Shown here: in pieces, positions 1 through 8,646 of the stretch
Numbering within the stretch: position 1 is the stretch's first letter
Layout: the number at the start of each line of letters is the position of its first letter
NCBI GenBank assembly: GCA_963701675.1
Contig: OY969623.1
Coordinates: 3,720,001-3,784,000, forward strand
Length of the DNA stretch: 64,000 nt
Direction of reading: 5' to 3'
DNA from: G963701675 sp963701675
GTDB lineage: Bacteria; Planctomycetota; Planctomycetia; Gemmatales; Gemmataceae
Notes under the pieces: generated by a model
What the model was told of the DNA's origin: nothing
What the model saw: the letters and a program-made list of their open reading frames with translations, nothing else
Database searches by the model: none
Program-made: the position numbers and the translations under genes

Positions 1-38
1 GTAACCGGCCACGGCGTCTACGACTTTTGTTGACCCAC

Positions 39-2396
39 ATGAGCGTTGAACCCCAGGCACAATCCGGGACACGATTCGCGCCGTCATCGCAGTTCTCAGA
101 CCTGGCGAATGGCAGTGACGGCCTGCTGCGTGACTTGGTGGCGGACATGAGGCGGCGCTGGCGCACGGGAGAACGGCCCGGTGCGGATGAGATTCTGGCC
201 CGCAATCCCGACGTCGTCGGTCAGCCCGAAAATGCCGTCCGCTTGATCTACGAAGAAATCTGCCTCCGCCAGGAAGCGGGTGAGGCAGGAAGCTCGCTCG
301 AGTTTCTACGGCGATTCCCTCAATGGCGCTCCCAACTTGAACTGGTTCTCGATTGTCACCATTTGGTGGAGGACACCGCGCCTGCACCCATTCTTCCGGA
401 AGTTGGCGACACGCTGGATGAATTTCATCTTGTTGCGGAGCTTGGCCGCGGCGGACAGGGGGTTGTCTTTCTAGCCACCCAACCCTTTTTGGCAGACCGC
501 CCAGTGGTGCTGAAGCTTACGTCGTGTGATGGCAGCGAACATTTGTCGCTCGCACGATTGCAGCATACTCACATTGTCCCGTTGTTCAGCGTGCGAGACT
601 ACTCCTGCCGACGTCTCAGAGCGCTGTGCATGCCCTACTTCGGCGGCGTCACACTAGCCGCGGTCATTGACGAACTCGCGCGTATTCCGTCGGCCCAGCG
701 CGCCGGTAAAGACATCGTCGCCGTAATGGATCGGGCACAGAACGTTGCACCGATCACGCTCCCCTGCGAAGGGCCTGCTCGGCGCTTCCTGGCCGAAGCC
801 TCTTACACGCGAGCAGCGTGTGGGATTGCCATTTGTCTGGCCGAGGCGCTGCACTACGCTCATGACCGCGGCCTGGCACATCTTGACGTGAAGCCCGCAA
901 ATGTCTTGCTTACCGCGGACGGGCAACCCATGCTTCTCGACTTTCACCTGGCGCAGGCGCCGTTCGGTGGGGCATCGCCGGCACCAGACTGGATGGGTGG
1001 GACCCCGGCCTACGCCTCTCCCGAACAACACGCGGCGCTGGCCAATGTACGCGACGGACGAGAAATAGAGATTGAGGTGAACGGTTGCTCGGACATTTAT
1101 TCGCTGGGACTTCTCTTGTATGAAGTTCTGGGTGGAAAGCTCCCCAAAGCGGACAAGCCACCAGCGCCTCTACATGAACTCAACCCGCAAGTTTCCATCG
1201 GCCTGTCTGACGTGATCTGCAAATGCCTAAACCATCATCCGAAGGATCGCTACCAAGACGCGGCCTCTTTAGCAGCCGACTTGCGGCGCCATTTGGAGCA
1301 TCAGCCCCTGCACGGTGTCGCAAATCGCAGTCCGGCAGAGTGCCTTCACAAGTGGCGATTCCGATTCCGCCATTCCCTGACTTGGACGCGTCGACTGATA
1401 GTGGTCGCCGCCGCCGCCCTGATCGTTGGCAGCGTTACGGCTTACGCCGTTCGGTTGCGCGAAGAAGCGAAATCGCTGCTAGCTGAGAGTGACCAAAGGC
1501 TAAGGAATTGCGACTATGCCGGAACGATTCAGACCTTGGCACGGGGGATGTCACTTTCCCAATACTTGCCTGGTAGTGGAGACCTGCGGGCGGCGCTCGA
1601 GGGCAAGACCCGCGTTGCGGAGCGACTTCGCGCGGCGCAGGAACTTCATCAGCTATCCGACAAGCTGCGATTTCTATTTGGCGACCAGTCTGCGAAACCT
1701 GATGATCTACGGAAACTCGAACAACAGTGCCGAGAGATCTGGCTCGCTCGTAGTCTGCTGCTGAACGACTCGAGTCCCGATTACGCCGAGTTTCCGGAGG
1801 CCCAAATTCGCGCTGATTTTCTCGACCTGGCGATTCTGTGGTCTGACCTACGCAGTCGGTCAGCGGATCCCCTGGACCTAATGACGGTCCAGTCGGAAGT
1901 CCTGCAGGTCTTGGCAGAAGCTGAAGCATTCTGTGGACCGAGTTTCATGCTTTCTCAAGAGCGGCGAAGATATGGTGCGCAAGGCGGAGACATGAAGCGA
2001 TCAGGAATCGTTGACGAATTTGCTCCCAAAAGTTCCGCGGAAAGCGCGTGGGACTACTATGTCCGCGGACGGCTCTTCCTCAGGGATAAGAAGTGGTTGC
2101 TCGCCGTTAATGCATTTGAGCGGGCCACGGAGCTGAAGCCACGCGAGTTTTGGCCTCATTTTTATTCCGGCGTTTGCGCCTACCATCTTAGGCAGTATGA
2201 CGTGGCTGTGCACTCTTTTGGTGTATGCATCGCATTGGCTCCGGAGAAGTCTGAGTCTTATTACAACCGAGCCCAGGCGTACGCGGCCCTCGGTCTAACC
2301 GAACGGGCAGGACGCGACTACGATCGCGCCGCATCGCTTATCCCTGGCTCGGTTCGAGAACTACGGCAAAAAGGCGAAAGGCACCCTCCTGAATAA
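39..2396 (+). CDS. Membrane Ser/Thr protein kinase with C-terminal TPR repeats
   Basis: Predicted transmembrane serine/threonine kinase of 785 residues. An in-frame TTG lies 12 bases upstream, but the ATG is preferred. The kinase domain shows a glycine loop (GRGGQG, about residue 137), the ATP-binding lysine in VVLK (about 159), and a catalytic loop reading HLDVKPAN (about 281-288) in place of HRDxKxxN. The metal motif is DFH rather than DFG (about 301-303), and the activation segment ends in ASPEQ. One hydrophobic helix (about 453-471) separates the cytoplasmic kinase from a distal part with two or three TPR-like repeats (about 675-775), probably for protein binding. Substrates are unknown. 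The altered HRD and DFG motifs recur in planctomycete kinases, so loss of activity should not be assumed. Confidence 0.9.
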   Translation: MSVEPQAQSGTRFAPSSQFSDLANGSDGLLRDLVADMRRRWRTGERPGADEILARNPDVVGQPENAVRLIYEEICLRQEAGEAGSSLEFLRRFPQWRSQLELVLDCHHLVEDTAPAPILPEVGDTLDEFHLVAELGRGGQGVVFLATQPFLADRPVVLKLTSCDGSEHLSLARLQHTHIVPLFSVRDYSCRRLRALCMPYFGGVTLAAVIDELARIPSAQRAGKDIVAVMDRAQNVAPITLPCEGPARRFLAEASYTRAACGIAICLAEALHYAHDRGLAHLDVKPANVLLTADGQPMLLDFHLAQAPFGGASPAPDWMGGTPAYASPEQHAALANVRDGREIEIEVNGCSDIYSLGLLLYEVLGGKLPKADKPPAPLHELNPQVSIGLSDVICKCLNHHPKDRYQDAASLAADLRRHLEHQPLHGVANRSPAECLHKWRFRFRHSLTWTRRLIVVAAAALIVGSVTAYAVRLREEAKSLLAESDQRLRNCDYAGTIQTLARGMSLSQYLPGSGDLRAALEGKTRVAERLRAAQELHQLSDKLRFLFGDQSAKPDDLRKLEQQCREIWLARSLLLNDSSPDYAEFPEAQIRADFLDLAILWSDLRSRSADPLDLMTVQSEVLQVLAEAEAFCGPSFMLSQERRRYGAQGGDMKRSGIVDEFAPKSSAESAWDYYVRGRLFLRDKKWLLAVNAFERATELKPREFWPHFYSGVCAYHLRQYDVAVHSFGVCIALAPEKSESYYNRAQAYAALGLTERAGRDYDRAASLIPGSVRELRQKGERHPPE

Positions 2397-2612
2397 CTGG
2401 GCTCCACCTATGATCAACGCGTTCGATTCCCTTGCAGAAGCTGTTAACGCGCTTATCGCCGGCGAGTGGCAAAACTTCCGGGCGGGAGTTCATCGACCTG
2501 GGGCGCGGTTCGCTGTAGTCACACGAGAGCGCGAAGAGCGTGTCAATGCCATACTCCGATGCATTGGTACCCGCCGCTGATTCCCCCGACCTGCCTGGAA
2601 GTAGTGTTCAAT

Positions 2613-3005
2613 ATGCCTAACCCAGCCGACCGCCGGTGTTGGATTCGATACGCCGCTCATCCCGACACTATCTGCCGTGTCAGGGACGCATCGATGCCAG
2701 TTCGCAATGTGTCCGTGAACGGCGCTGAAATCCTAGCCGATCAATTCCTCAACCCAGGAATGCCAGTTGAGGTCGAGCTTGCCAACGAAACCCACAAAGT
2801 CATGTGCCGACGCCGGGCCAGTGTGAGGTTTTGCCTAAAGGGTAATGCGTGGGTCTATCGGGTGGGACTCATGTTCAGTGAAAACTTGTCGTTGGAAGAG
2901 GTGGACGGCTTAGGACTAGTCCATGTGAATCGTCACACCCTAGTTGCTACCGACGAATTACCTCCGTGGTATCGTTTGCCTTTGCCATCTCCAGGTTTAT
3001 CGTAG
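2613..3005 (+). CDS. PilZ-like domain protein
   Basis: Small soluble protein of 130 residues resembling a PilZ domain, a family that usually binds cyclic-di-GMP. The start region has RCWIR, matching the RxxxR half of the signature. NVSVNG about 25 residues later matches the D/NxSxxG half. The rest is compatible with a PilZ beta-barrel (VEVELAN, then YRVGLMF). The frame stays open upstream to a GTG at 2466, but the sequence before the ATG at 2613 does not look domain-like, so the ATG is chosen. It follows the kinase gene on the same strand by about 215 bases. The family call rests on the two motifs only. Confidence 0.62.
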   Translation: MPNPADRRCWIRYAAHPDTICRVRDASMPVRNVSVNGAEILADQFLNPGMPVEVELANETHKVMCRRRASVRFCLKGNAWVYRVGLMFSENLSLEEVDGLGLVHVNRHTLVATDELPPWYRLPLPSPGLS

Positions 3006-3533
3006 CTGCGACCTTGCTTTTGCGGGTGACTCGGGTCATGGCAATCCTTCGCCGCTCTTCGCGCCAATTCTCTTTTTCGTTCCGTCGTGAAAAGCCTGCG
3101 CGCTCAATAGCTGCAAAATGACGGCAATCGATTTCGAACTGCATCGACCGCCTCCGCGAATGATCACGTTCAGGGCGAATCTCTCTCCACCTCTCTCTTC
3201 GATGATTCGAGTTCAATGAAGCTTGTTGACTTTTGTTGCGTTGTATTGGCAGGTCAAACGACGTTTTGCAAAGTCGCGTTACGATTGGCAAAGGTAGACG
3301 GAACATCGTTACGGGAAAAGACTTAACGTGAACGGCTGTTTGGCTTGCAATGTCGGTAAGTGTCAGTTTTTCGTCCAAACCTGCCATCTCATTCCGCAAG
3401 TTATTTAATTTCAAAGGTTTGTGATTTGACAGGACCTGCCAATAGCATCGCTATCGGCGTTTGCGCTATCCTTATAATAAGGCGATGTGAAGAAAAGAAG
3501 TCCTGGATCTCCCGCTGAGGATTCTGGGGAAGG
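3006..3533 (+). other. Intergenic region, 528 bp
   Basis: No convincing gene. A 155-codon frame on the minus strand (2947-3414) overlaps the end of the PilZ-like gene and has no recognisable domain or low-complexity support. The base composition is more AT-rich than the flanks, as expected for the edge of an acquired segment. Confidence 0.4.
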
Positions 3534-4031
3534 ATGTGTCTCGTACGCGCGATTGACGACTTGCTCGAATACGTCGATTCGTACCCGCGGCAGTTGGTCG
3601 GCCAACCTCCAGACGCGGATATGGAGTCGTGTCCTCGATTCGCCGAGCTGGATCGTGTCGTGTTCCGTGAGAGCGTTGCTCGTGGCTTGAACGCTTATCT
3701 ACCCTGCAAGTCAGGCAAAGTCCTCGGCAAGACTAACGTACCGGTGGACGATAACGCCCACGAGGGGATCTACCCAGCAACCGCGCGACTGCAGTCCTGG
3801 CGACACGAAATGTTGGCTTTGCGCGAACTTGCCCTGGCCAAAGAGCGGAAAGACACGAACAGCAAATCACCCCCCACCAAGAGGAAGCGCGGTCGACCGC
3901 CGGATACCAATCCCATAGCCGACCAACGACTCTGCGACGCGTGGGATACCAACCAGTATGCAACCTACGCGGACTTGGCGCGGGAGCTCAAAATCTCCGA
4001 GGAGAATGTGTCTCGCGCCATCGACCGGTGA
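3534..4031 (+). CDS. Unknown protein with AT-hook-like motif and C-terminal helix-turn-helix
   Basis: Hypothetical protein of 165 residues. The N-terminal 100 residues match no family I recognise. Around residue 117 a basic KRKRGRPPD stretch resembles an AT-hook. The last 35 residues (YATYADLARELKISEENVSRAIDR-like segment, within 20-residue blocks) look like a helix-turn-helix. The combination suggests DNA binding. It is the first gene of the phage-like cassette, and the 250-bp gap after it carries three copies of a 10-mer that could be its operator (inference). Confidence 0.6.
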   Translation: MCLVRAIDDLLEYVDSYPRQLVGQPPDADMESCPRFAELDRVVFRESVARGLNAYLPCKSGKVLGKTNVPVDDNAHEGIYPATARLQSWRHEMLALRELALAKERKDTNSKSPPTKRKRGRPPDTNPIADQRLCDAWDTNQYATYADLARELKISEENVSRAIDR

Positions 4032-4066
4032 ACCGTAAGCGCCGCGAGCGATCGGCGCAATAGCGT

Positions 4067-4184
4067 CGGACAAATTCGTCGTACACGAAGCGTCAAGCCC
4101 GTTAATTTGTCCGGCGCCACATTTCTATTCGATCCCACTTGGGGATTCTGACTTTCTCGCCGGAATAAATCCGTCGGACAAATT
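4067..4184 (+). repeat. Three copies of CGGACAAATT, one inverted
   Basis: The 10-mer CGGACAAATT occurs at 4067-4076 and 4175-4184, and inverted (AATTTGTCCG) at 4104-4113, all inside the gap before the methyltransferase gene. The first two copies form an inverted repeat with a 27-base spacer. Such spacing suits an operator or a recombination site. No function is shown. Confidence 0.5.
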
Positions 4185-4280
4185 CCGTGTCCGAACCCTC
4201 CCTGATAATCCCCGAACGCGTCGACGGTCTCTCCGTCGCCGTCTGGTTTTAAGTCCTTCCAACTAGGGGAGTATCAATCC

Positions 4281-5666
4281 ATGGACATCGAATATCGTGA
4301 CATCAACACCATTCATCCCTACGCGCACAATCCGCGGAAGAATGACCATGCCGTCGATGCCGTCGCCGCGTCCATTAAGGAGTTCGGCGTCCGGCAGCCC
4401 ATTGTTGTCGACGAAGACGGCGTGATCGTCGTGGGCAGCACGCGCTACAAGGCTATGCAGCAACTTGGCCTGCCCACGGCACCGGTGCACGTGGCCCGCG
4501 GGTTGTCCGCCGCGCAACTGAATGCTTATCGCATCGCCGACAACAAGACGGCTGAAATAGCCGACTGGGATCAAGAACTCCTGATTCAAGAACTCACCCA
4601 CTTACGAGAACTGGACTTCAATCTCGACACGGTGGGGTTTTCAGCCGAGGAACTGCAGGAACTGTTCCACACCGAAGTGGAATCCGGCCTCACCGACCCG
4701 GACGCGGTGCCCGACCCGCCCGACCAGGCGGTCACGCAGGACGGTGATTTGTGGATTCTGGGCGAGCATCGTTTGCTCTGCGGGGATGCCGGGAACCCGG
4801 CGGATGTTGATCGCTTACTAGCCGACGCAGACGTCCATCTGATTCACACCGATCCGCCTTACAACGTGCGTCTGGAGCCGCGGAGCAACAACGCCATTGC
4901 TGCCGGGTTGAGTTCGTTCCGGCAGGCAGCCGCCAAACGCTCAGGCCGGGAAAACGGAAAACGTGGCTCGACGCAGGGCAATCGAAAGCACCACCAAAAG
5001 TTTGGCCTGGCGCGTCACCCGGAAAAATCCCAACCGACCAGCCGGAAGCTGCGAGCCAAGGATCGGCCTTTGGCAAATGATAATGTCTCGGACGAGGTGT
5101 TTGATAACCTGCTCCGTGCCTGGTTCGCCAACATGGCGCAGGTGTTGTTACCCGGGCATGCGTTTTATCTATGGGGTGGTTACGCCAACTGCGGCAACTA
5201 TCCGCCGGTCTTGAAAGCCAACGGTCTGTACTTCAGCCAAGCCCTGATTTGGGACAAGCAACATCCGGTGCTCACGCGCAAGGATTTCATGGGGGCGCAC
5301 GAATGGTGCTTCTATGGCTGGCGTGAGGGGGCGGGCCATCGGTTCTTTGGTCCAAAGAACATCCCTGACTTGTGGTCGATCAAGAAGATCAACCCTCAGA
5401 CCATGATCCTCACGGAAAAGCCGGTGGAATTAGCGCAGCGGGCCTTGCAGTTTTCTTCGCGGCCCAAGGAGAACGTGCTCGATTTGTTTGCCGGTTCCGG
5501 CTCGACCTTGATCGCTGCCGAGCAAACGGGGCGCCGCGCCATGCTGATGGAAATCAATGCCTTGTATTGCGACATCATCGTGCGGCGTTGGGAAACATTT
5601 ACCGGGCAGAAGGCGAGCCGCCAGCAGCCGGCGCAGCGCAAACGCAACTCTACCACGGTGAATTGA
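4281..5666 (+). CDS. ParB-domain DNA methyltransferase (N6-adenine/N4-cytosine, beta-type motif order)
   Basis: Phage-type modification methylase of 461 residues. Residues 1-90 form a ParB/sulfiredoxin-like N-terminal domain (NPRKNDHAVDAVAAS, then GSTRYKA and ADNKTAE). The methyltransferase domain has catalytic motif IV DPPYNV at 191-196 and the SAM-binding motif LDLFAGSGST at about 400-409. The catalytic motif precedes the SAM motif, giving the beta-class order. Residues 200-265 form a basic insert (RKHHQKFG, RKLRAKDRP) where the target-recognition part is expected. ParB-fused methylases are common in phages and integrative elements; no cognate nuclease is visible nearby. One base separates its stop from the next gene's GTG, so the two are probably co-translated. 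Confidence 0.9.
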   Translation: MDIEYRDINTIHPYAHNPRKNDHAVDAVAASIKEFGVRQPIVVDEDGVIVVGSTRYKAMQQLGLPTAPVHVARGLSAAQLNAYRIADNKTAEIADWDQELLIQELTHLRELDFNLDTVGFSAEELQELFHTEVESGLTDPDAVPDPPDQAVTQDGDLWILGEHRLLCGDAGNPADVDRLLADADVHLIHTDPPYNVRLEPRSNNAIAAGLSSFRQAAAKRSGRENGKRGSTQGNRKHHQKFGLARHPEKSQPTSRKLRAKDRPLANDNVSDEVFDNLLRAWFANMAQVLLPGHAFYLWGGYANCGNYPPVLKANGLYFSQALIWDKQHPVLTRKDFMGAHEWCFYGWREGAGHRFFGPKNIPDLWSIKKINPQTMILTEKPVELAQRALQFSSRPKENVLDLFAGSGSTLIAAEQTGRRAMLMEINALYCDIIVRRWETFTGQKASRQQPAQRKRNSTTVN

Positions 5667-5667
5667 T

Positions 5668-6045
5668 GTGGCACGGCGCAAGAGTCGAGTGGCCGACGAG
5701 GCGCTCATTCGAGCCCTCGCCTGTGGTGCGACGGTCGAGAATGCCGCCCGCAAGGCGGGGATGGGTGAGCGTACGGCCTATCGTCGTTTGGAAAATCCGG
5801 AGTTTGGCGCGCGAGTAAATGCAGCCCGCGCCGAAGTCGTCGAACGCATAACGGGCTTGTTGACAGGAGGCGGGCTCTTATCGGTCAAGACTCTGATCGA
5901 CCTGCAGCAAGATGCTGCCACTTCGCCGTCCGTGCGCCGAGGGGCAGCGCGGGATGTATTGGCAATGGGGATCCGCTATCGCGACCAGGACCTTGAAGCG
6001 CGCGTCGCCGAATTGGAGAATCGCATGAGAAATCGATCAGAGTGA
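5668..6045 (+). CDS. Terminase small-subunit-like HTH protein
   Basis: Small protein of 125 residues starting at GTG, one base after the methylase stop. Residues 8-40 form an HTH (ALACGATVENAARKAGM, then ERTAYRRLENPEF) of the kind in phage terminase small subunits and phage HTH proteins. The C-terminus is a probable coiled coil (DLEARVAELENRM). No large terminase, portal or capsid gene follows, so if this was a packaging gene the prophage is a remnant. A transcriptional role is equally possible. Confidence 0.6.
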   Translation: MARRKSRVADEALIRALACGATVENAARKAGMGERTAYRRLENPEFGARVNAARAEVVERITGLLTGGGLLSVKTLIDLQQDAATSPSVRRGAARDVLAMGIRYRDQDLEARVAELENRMRNRSE

Positions 6046-6064
6046 TCCGGAGGCAAAGAATCCC

Positions 6065-6577
6065 ATGAGTCGAAATCTTCGCGCACGGGTGGAACGCTTG
6101 GAACGGCGCATCGGTGCTACGGGTACCGTGAACGTCCCGCCGTTGTTCTGCCAGGCCATCGACCTAACGGATTACGTGGAGGAGTATCTTTCGGCCGTTG
6201 CCAGCGGCACGGTGCAGGAAGGCGACACTTTCGAGAGTTTCGTCGGGGGCCGAAAGCAAGTGGGAGCGACGCTGGCTGACGACAAACCTCACCGAGTGGC
6301 CTCGCTATGCACCGCTGACACCAGCCGCTTGCCACCGTTGTTTTGGCAAGCACTGTGCGGCGCGGTTCCCCTGGACCAGCTCGATCCACAGACGCGCCGG
6401 CTTGTTGAGCCGTTGTTCACCGACGGACGCCGGTCGCCCGACCCTATCGAAAAGCAGATTCGCCAGGCGTTGCTGAGTGGCTGCATCATCGACCAGCAAG
6501 GCGTTCCGCACAGTAATGCCAGCGGCGTGGGCGCGGACGCAAACGGCGTCCCTCATCAAGCACAGGCAAAAATCTGA
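6065..6577 (+). CDS. Hypothetical protein of the phage-like cassette
   Basis: Protein of 170 residues starting at ATG, 20 bases after the terminase-like gene, so probably in the same operon. The N-terminus is a short charged helix (LRARVERLERRIG) suggesting a coiled coil. The remainder contains no motif I recognise. It is the last gene before the hairpin at 6616-6674, where the sequence changes to decayed WD40 coding. Confidence 0.55.
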   Translation: MSRNLRARVERLERRIGATGTVNVPPLFCQAIDLTDYVEEYLSAVASGTVQEGDTFESFVGGRKQVGATLADDKPHRVASLCTADTSRLPPLFWQALCGAVPLDQLDPQTRRLVEPLFTDGRRSPDPIEKQIRQALLSGCIIDQQGVPHSNASGVGADANGVPHQAQAKI

Positions 6578-6615
6578 GACTTTCGTCCCGAAGGCGCTTG
6601 AGGTGTGGCTACCCG

Positions 6616-6674
6616 CGAGGTAACAGTGTTCGTGCGTCGGGCGTGGTGACTTCCGCCACGCCGATGTTACCTCG
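6616..6674 (+). repeat. Long imperfect hairpin at the cassette end
   Basis: Outer arms CGAGGTAACA (6616-6625) and TGTTACCTCG (6665-6674) are perfectly complementary. Inside them GGCGTGG (6640-6646) pairs with CCACGCC (6656-6662). No T-run follows, so an intrinsic terminator is not clear. Its position at the cassette/WD40 remnant junction makes it a candidate recombination or attachment structure. Confidence 0.45.
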
Positions 6675-8215
6675 TCTGGGACGCCCAGGATGGCAGGGTT
6701 CTTGGCATTCCTCTTCGACATGATAAGGCGGTCCGATATGCGGCGTTTGGTCCAGACGGGCGTCGTGTGCTATCCGCCGCGGCGGACGGCTCGGTACGCG
6801 TGTGGGACACGTCTCAGCCTTCCTTCCAGCATTTCGACCACCCCGACGTGGTCCATTTTGCCTCATTCAGTCCGGACGGTCAAACCGTGCTCACCGCGTG
6901 TGGGGATAGCGCGGCGCGAGCCTGGGACACGAAGACCGGTCAACTCCTCGCCTCTCCGTGGAAGCATGGCTCGGACTGTCTCCGGGCCATTTTAAGCCCA
7001 GACCGCCGTTATGTAGTGACATTGGGCAGAAACGGCTCAATTCGTTTGTGGGACACAATTACCCAGAGACTCGTCCACACTAAATTGAATCAGGAAGCTC
7101 CCGTCCACACTCTCCTGTTTAGCCCAGACGCGCGCTGGATCGCGATTGGAATCAGCCCGAACAAGGTGAAACTATGGGAGATCAGTACGGATTCAGAATC
7201 TGAATTCATCATAACGTCCACACACGATGCACAAGCACGCGGTATGCAGGAGCCGTCCGACCGAGGACAAAATTTCGGTGCAGCGGACGCACCGCCGCGC
7301 ATTTGGGATGATGTTTTGCTTTCATCCATTGGCTTAATCCAATCCTCTGAAAAGCCCGGGATGCAACCATCGCCCGAACGGAAACCAGGGATGGGCCAGC
7401 CAGGCATGGGAACACCCGGCCTTGGACAGCCTGCGCTCGACAGCGTTAAGCCAACACGCGCCGCATTCGACGCCCGGGACGTGGCAGAGCTTCTGGAGTC
7501 ACGAGTTGAAATCTGCTTTTCCCATGACGCGTCGCTTCTATCAGTTGCCGCCGCGGAGCGAGTTCAGATATGGGAAATGCCCACGCGCGGACGGCCGCTG
7601 AAACGCCTCCCAATGGAATTTCGGGGAAATCATGTAGCGTTGAGTCCGGACGGGTCACACATAATTACAACTGACGCGAACAGCGCCATTCTCTCTAGTA
7701 TGGGGGGTGCTCAGTCTGTATGGCTTTCTCATAGCGAACCCGTTTGCCACGCCAGCTTCAGCAAGGATGGCCAGTTCGTCGTGACCGGCAGCCTAGATTC
7801 AACGGCACGCGTGTGGCATGCAGCAACCGGCTTGCCCCGCACTCCGCCACTCAAGCACAGCGGACCTGTTCATATTGCGGTCTTTAGTGACGATGGCCGC
7901 AGACTGCTGACTTCTAGTCTGGACATGACGGCGCGCGTTTGGGATACAGTCACGGGCGAGCCTGTAGCGCCTCCATTTCGGCACAATGGCCGCATTACCA
8001 ATGCGGAATTCAGTCCAGACTCAAGCCGCGTACTGACCTCGAGCAGGGAATCCACTGCCAGGCTGTGGTATCTACCTCCACCGGACATGCGCCCAAGTAC
8101 AGACCTCGTGTTGCTCACGACGCTAAACAGTGGCTGGACGATCGACACTGGACGGCTCGGGCTAAGGATTCCATTAACTGCGCGGCCTGGCGGGCCGGAA
8201 GGACGTCGCGCTTAA
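6650..8215 (+). pseudogene. WD40-repeat protein remnant, both ends lost
   Basis: A frame open from about 6650 encodes a chain of WD40 repeats. VWDAQDGR and FGPDGRRVLSAAADGSVRVWD are coded before the first possible start codon (6767), so the gene has lost its 5' end. Upstream of 6650 similar repeat coding seems scattered over frames. A low-complexity Met/Pro/Gly insert (GMGQPGMGTPG) lies at about 7388-7430. The C-terminal part (PPPDMRPSTDLVLL, then PLTAR) resembles the tails of planctomycete kinase-WD40 proteins, but the last 15 or so codons run antisense into a kinase fragment. It probably derives from a sigma-WD40 or kinase-WD40 gene. Expression is doubtful. Confidence 0.65.
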
Positions 8216-8400
8216 GCTTCTCAGAAAGGTTTTGGCCGTCGACATACTCGAGTGCCAGGTACGGCCAACCATCGAACTCGACATTTCCACCCCGGAGAAA
8301 CTCGTAGCGCTGGCTGTAGAGATGGTGCGCCGGAAAGTCGGCCGTCAGGCGACATTTGCGAAAGCAAAAGCGGTTCGATACGGCGAGCGACTCCAATCAA
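8147..8400 (-). pseudogene. Ser/Thr kinase fragment
   Basis: The minus strand encodes part of a kinase N-lobe and hinge: GWPYLALEYVDGQNLSEKL followed by LPARQAAQLMESLARAV, typical of planctomycete kinases between the lysine region and the HRD loop. Neither the glycine loop nor the catalytic HRD/DFG motifs are present, so this is a fragment. It lies tail to tail with the WD40 remnant and meets it around 8150-8180. Confidence 0.6.
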
Positions 8401-8646
8401 GTTCGTTGAGTCTCGCGCATTACAAAGGCAGAACTTCAACGATGCCAGCCAGTTTGAGATCGGATGACTATTTTTACCACACGGGCACGTCGGGCAAATC
8501 CAGCCACCGCTCCACAATGATCCGGCAGTCCCGGAAGACCGTGTCCACCTTGGCCGGCTCACCGGCAGCGCCAACATTTCTCGCAGTGTTCGTATTGTTC
8601 GGTCGGAGGCCCGCGCATCGGTTTGCGACTCCGACGTGTGGCCTGA
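8401..8646 (-). pseudogene. Unidentified short remnant
   Basis: About 245 bp without an intact gene. On the minus strand the end of one frame (8474 to about 8566) reads AGEPAKVDTVFRDCR and then IIVERWLDLPDVPVW before a stop. This looks protein-like but is too short to assign. Confidence 0.25.

Noticed and set aside
2947..3414. 155-codon minus-strand frame after the PilZ-like gene
   Set aside because: Overlaps real coding and has no motif or ribosome site.
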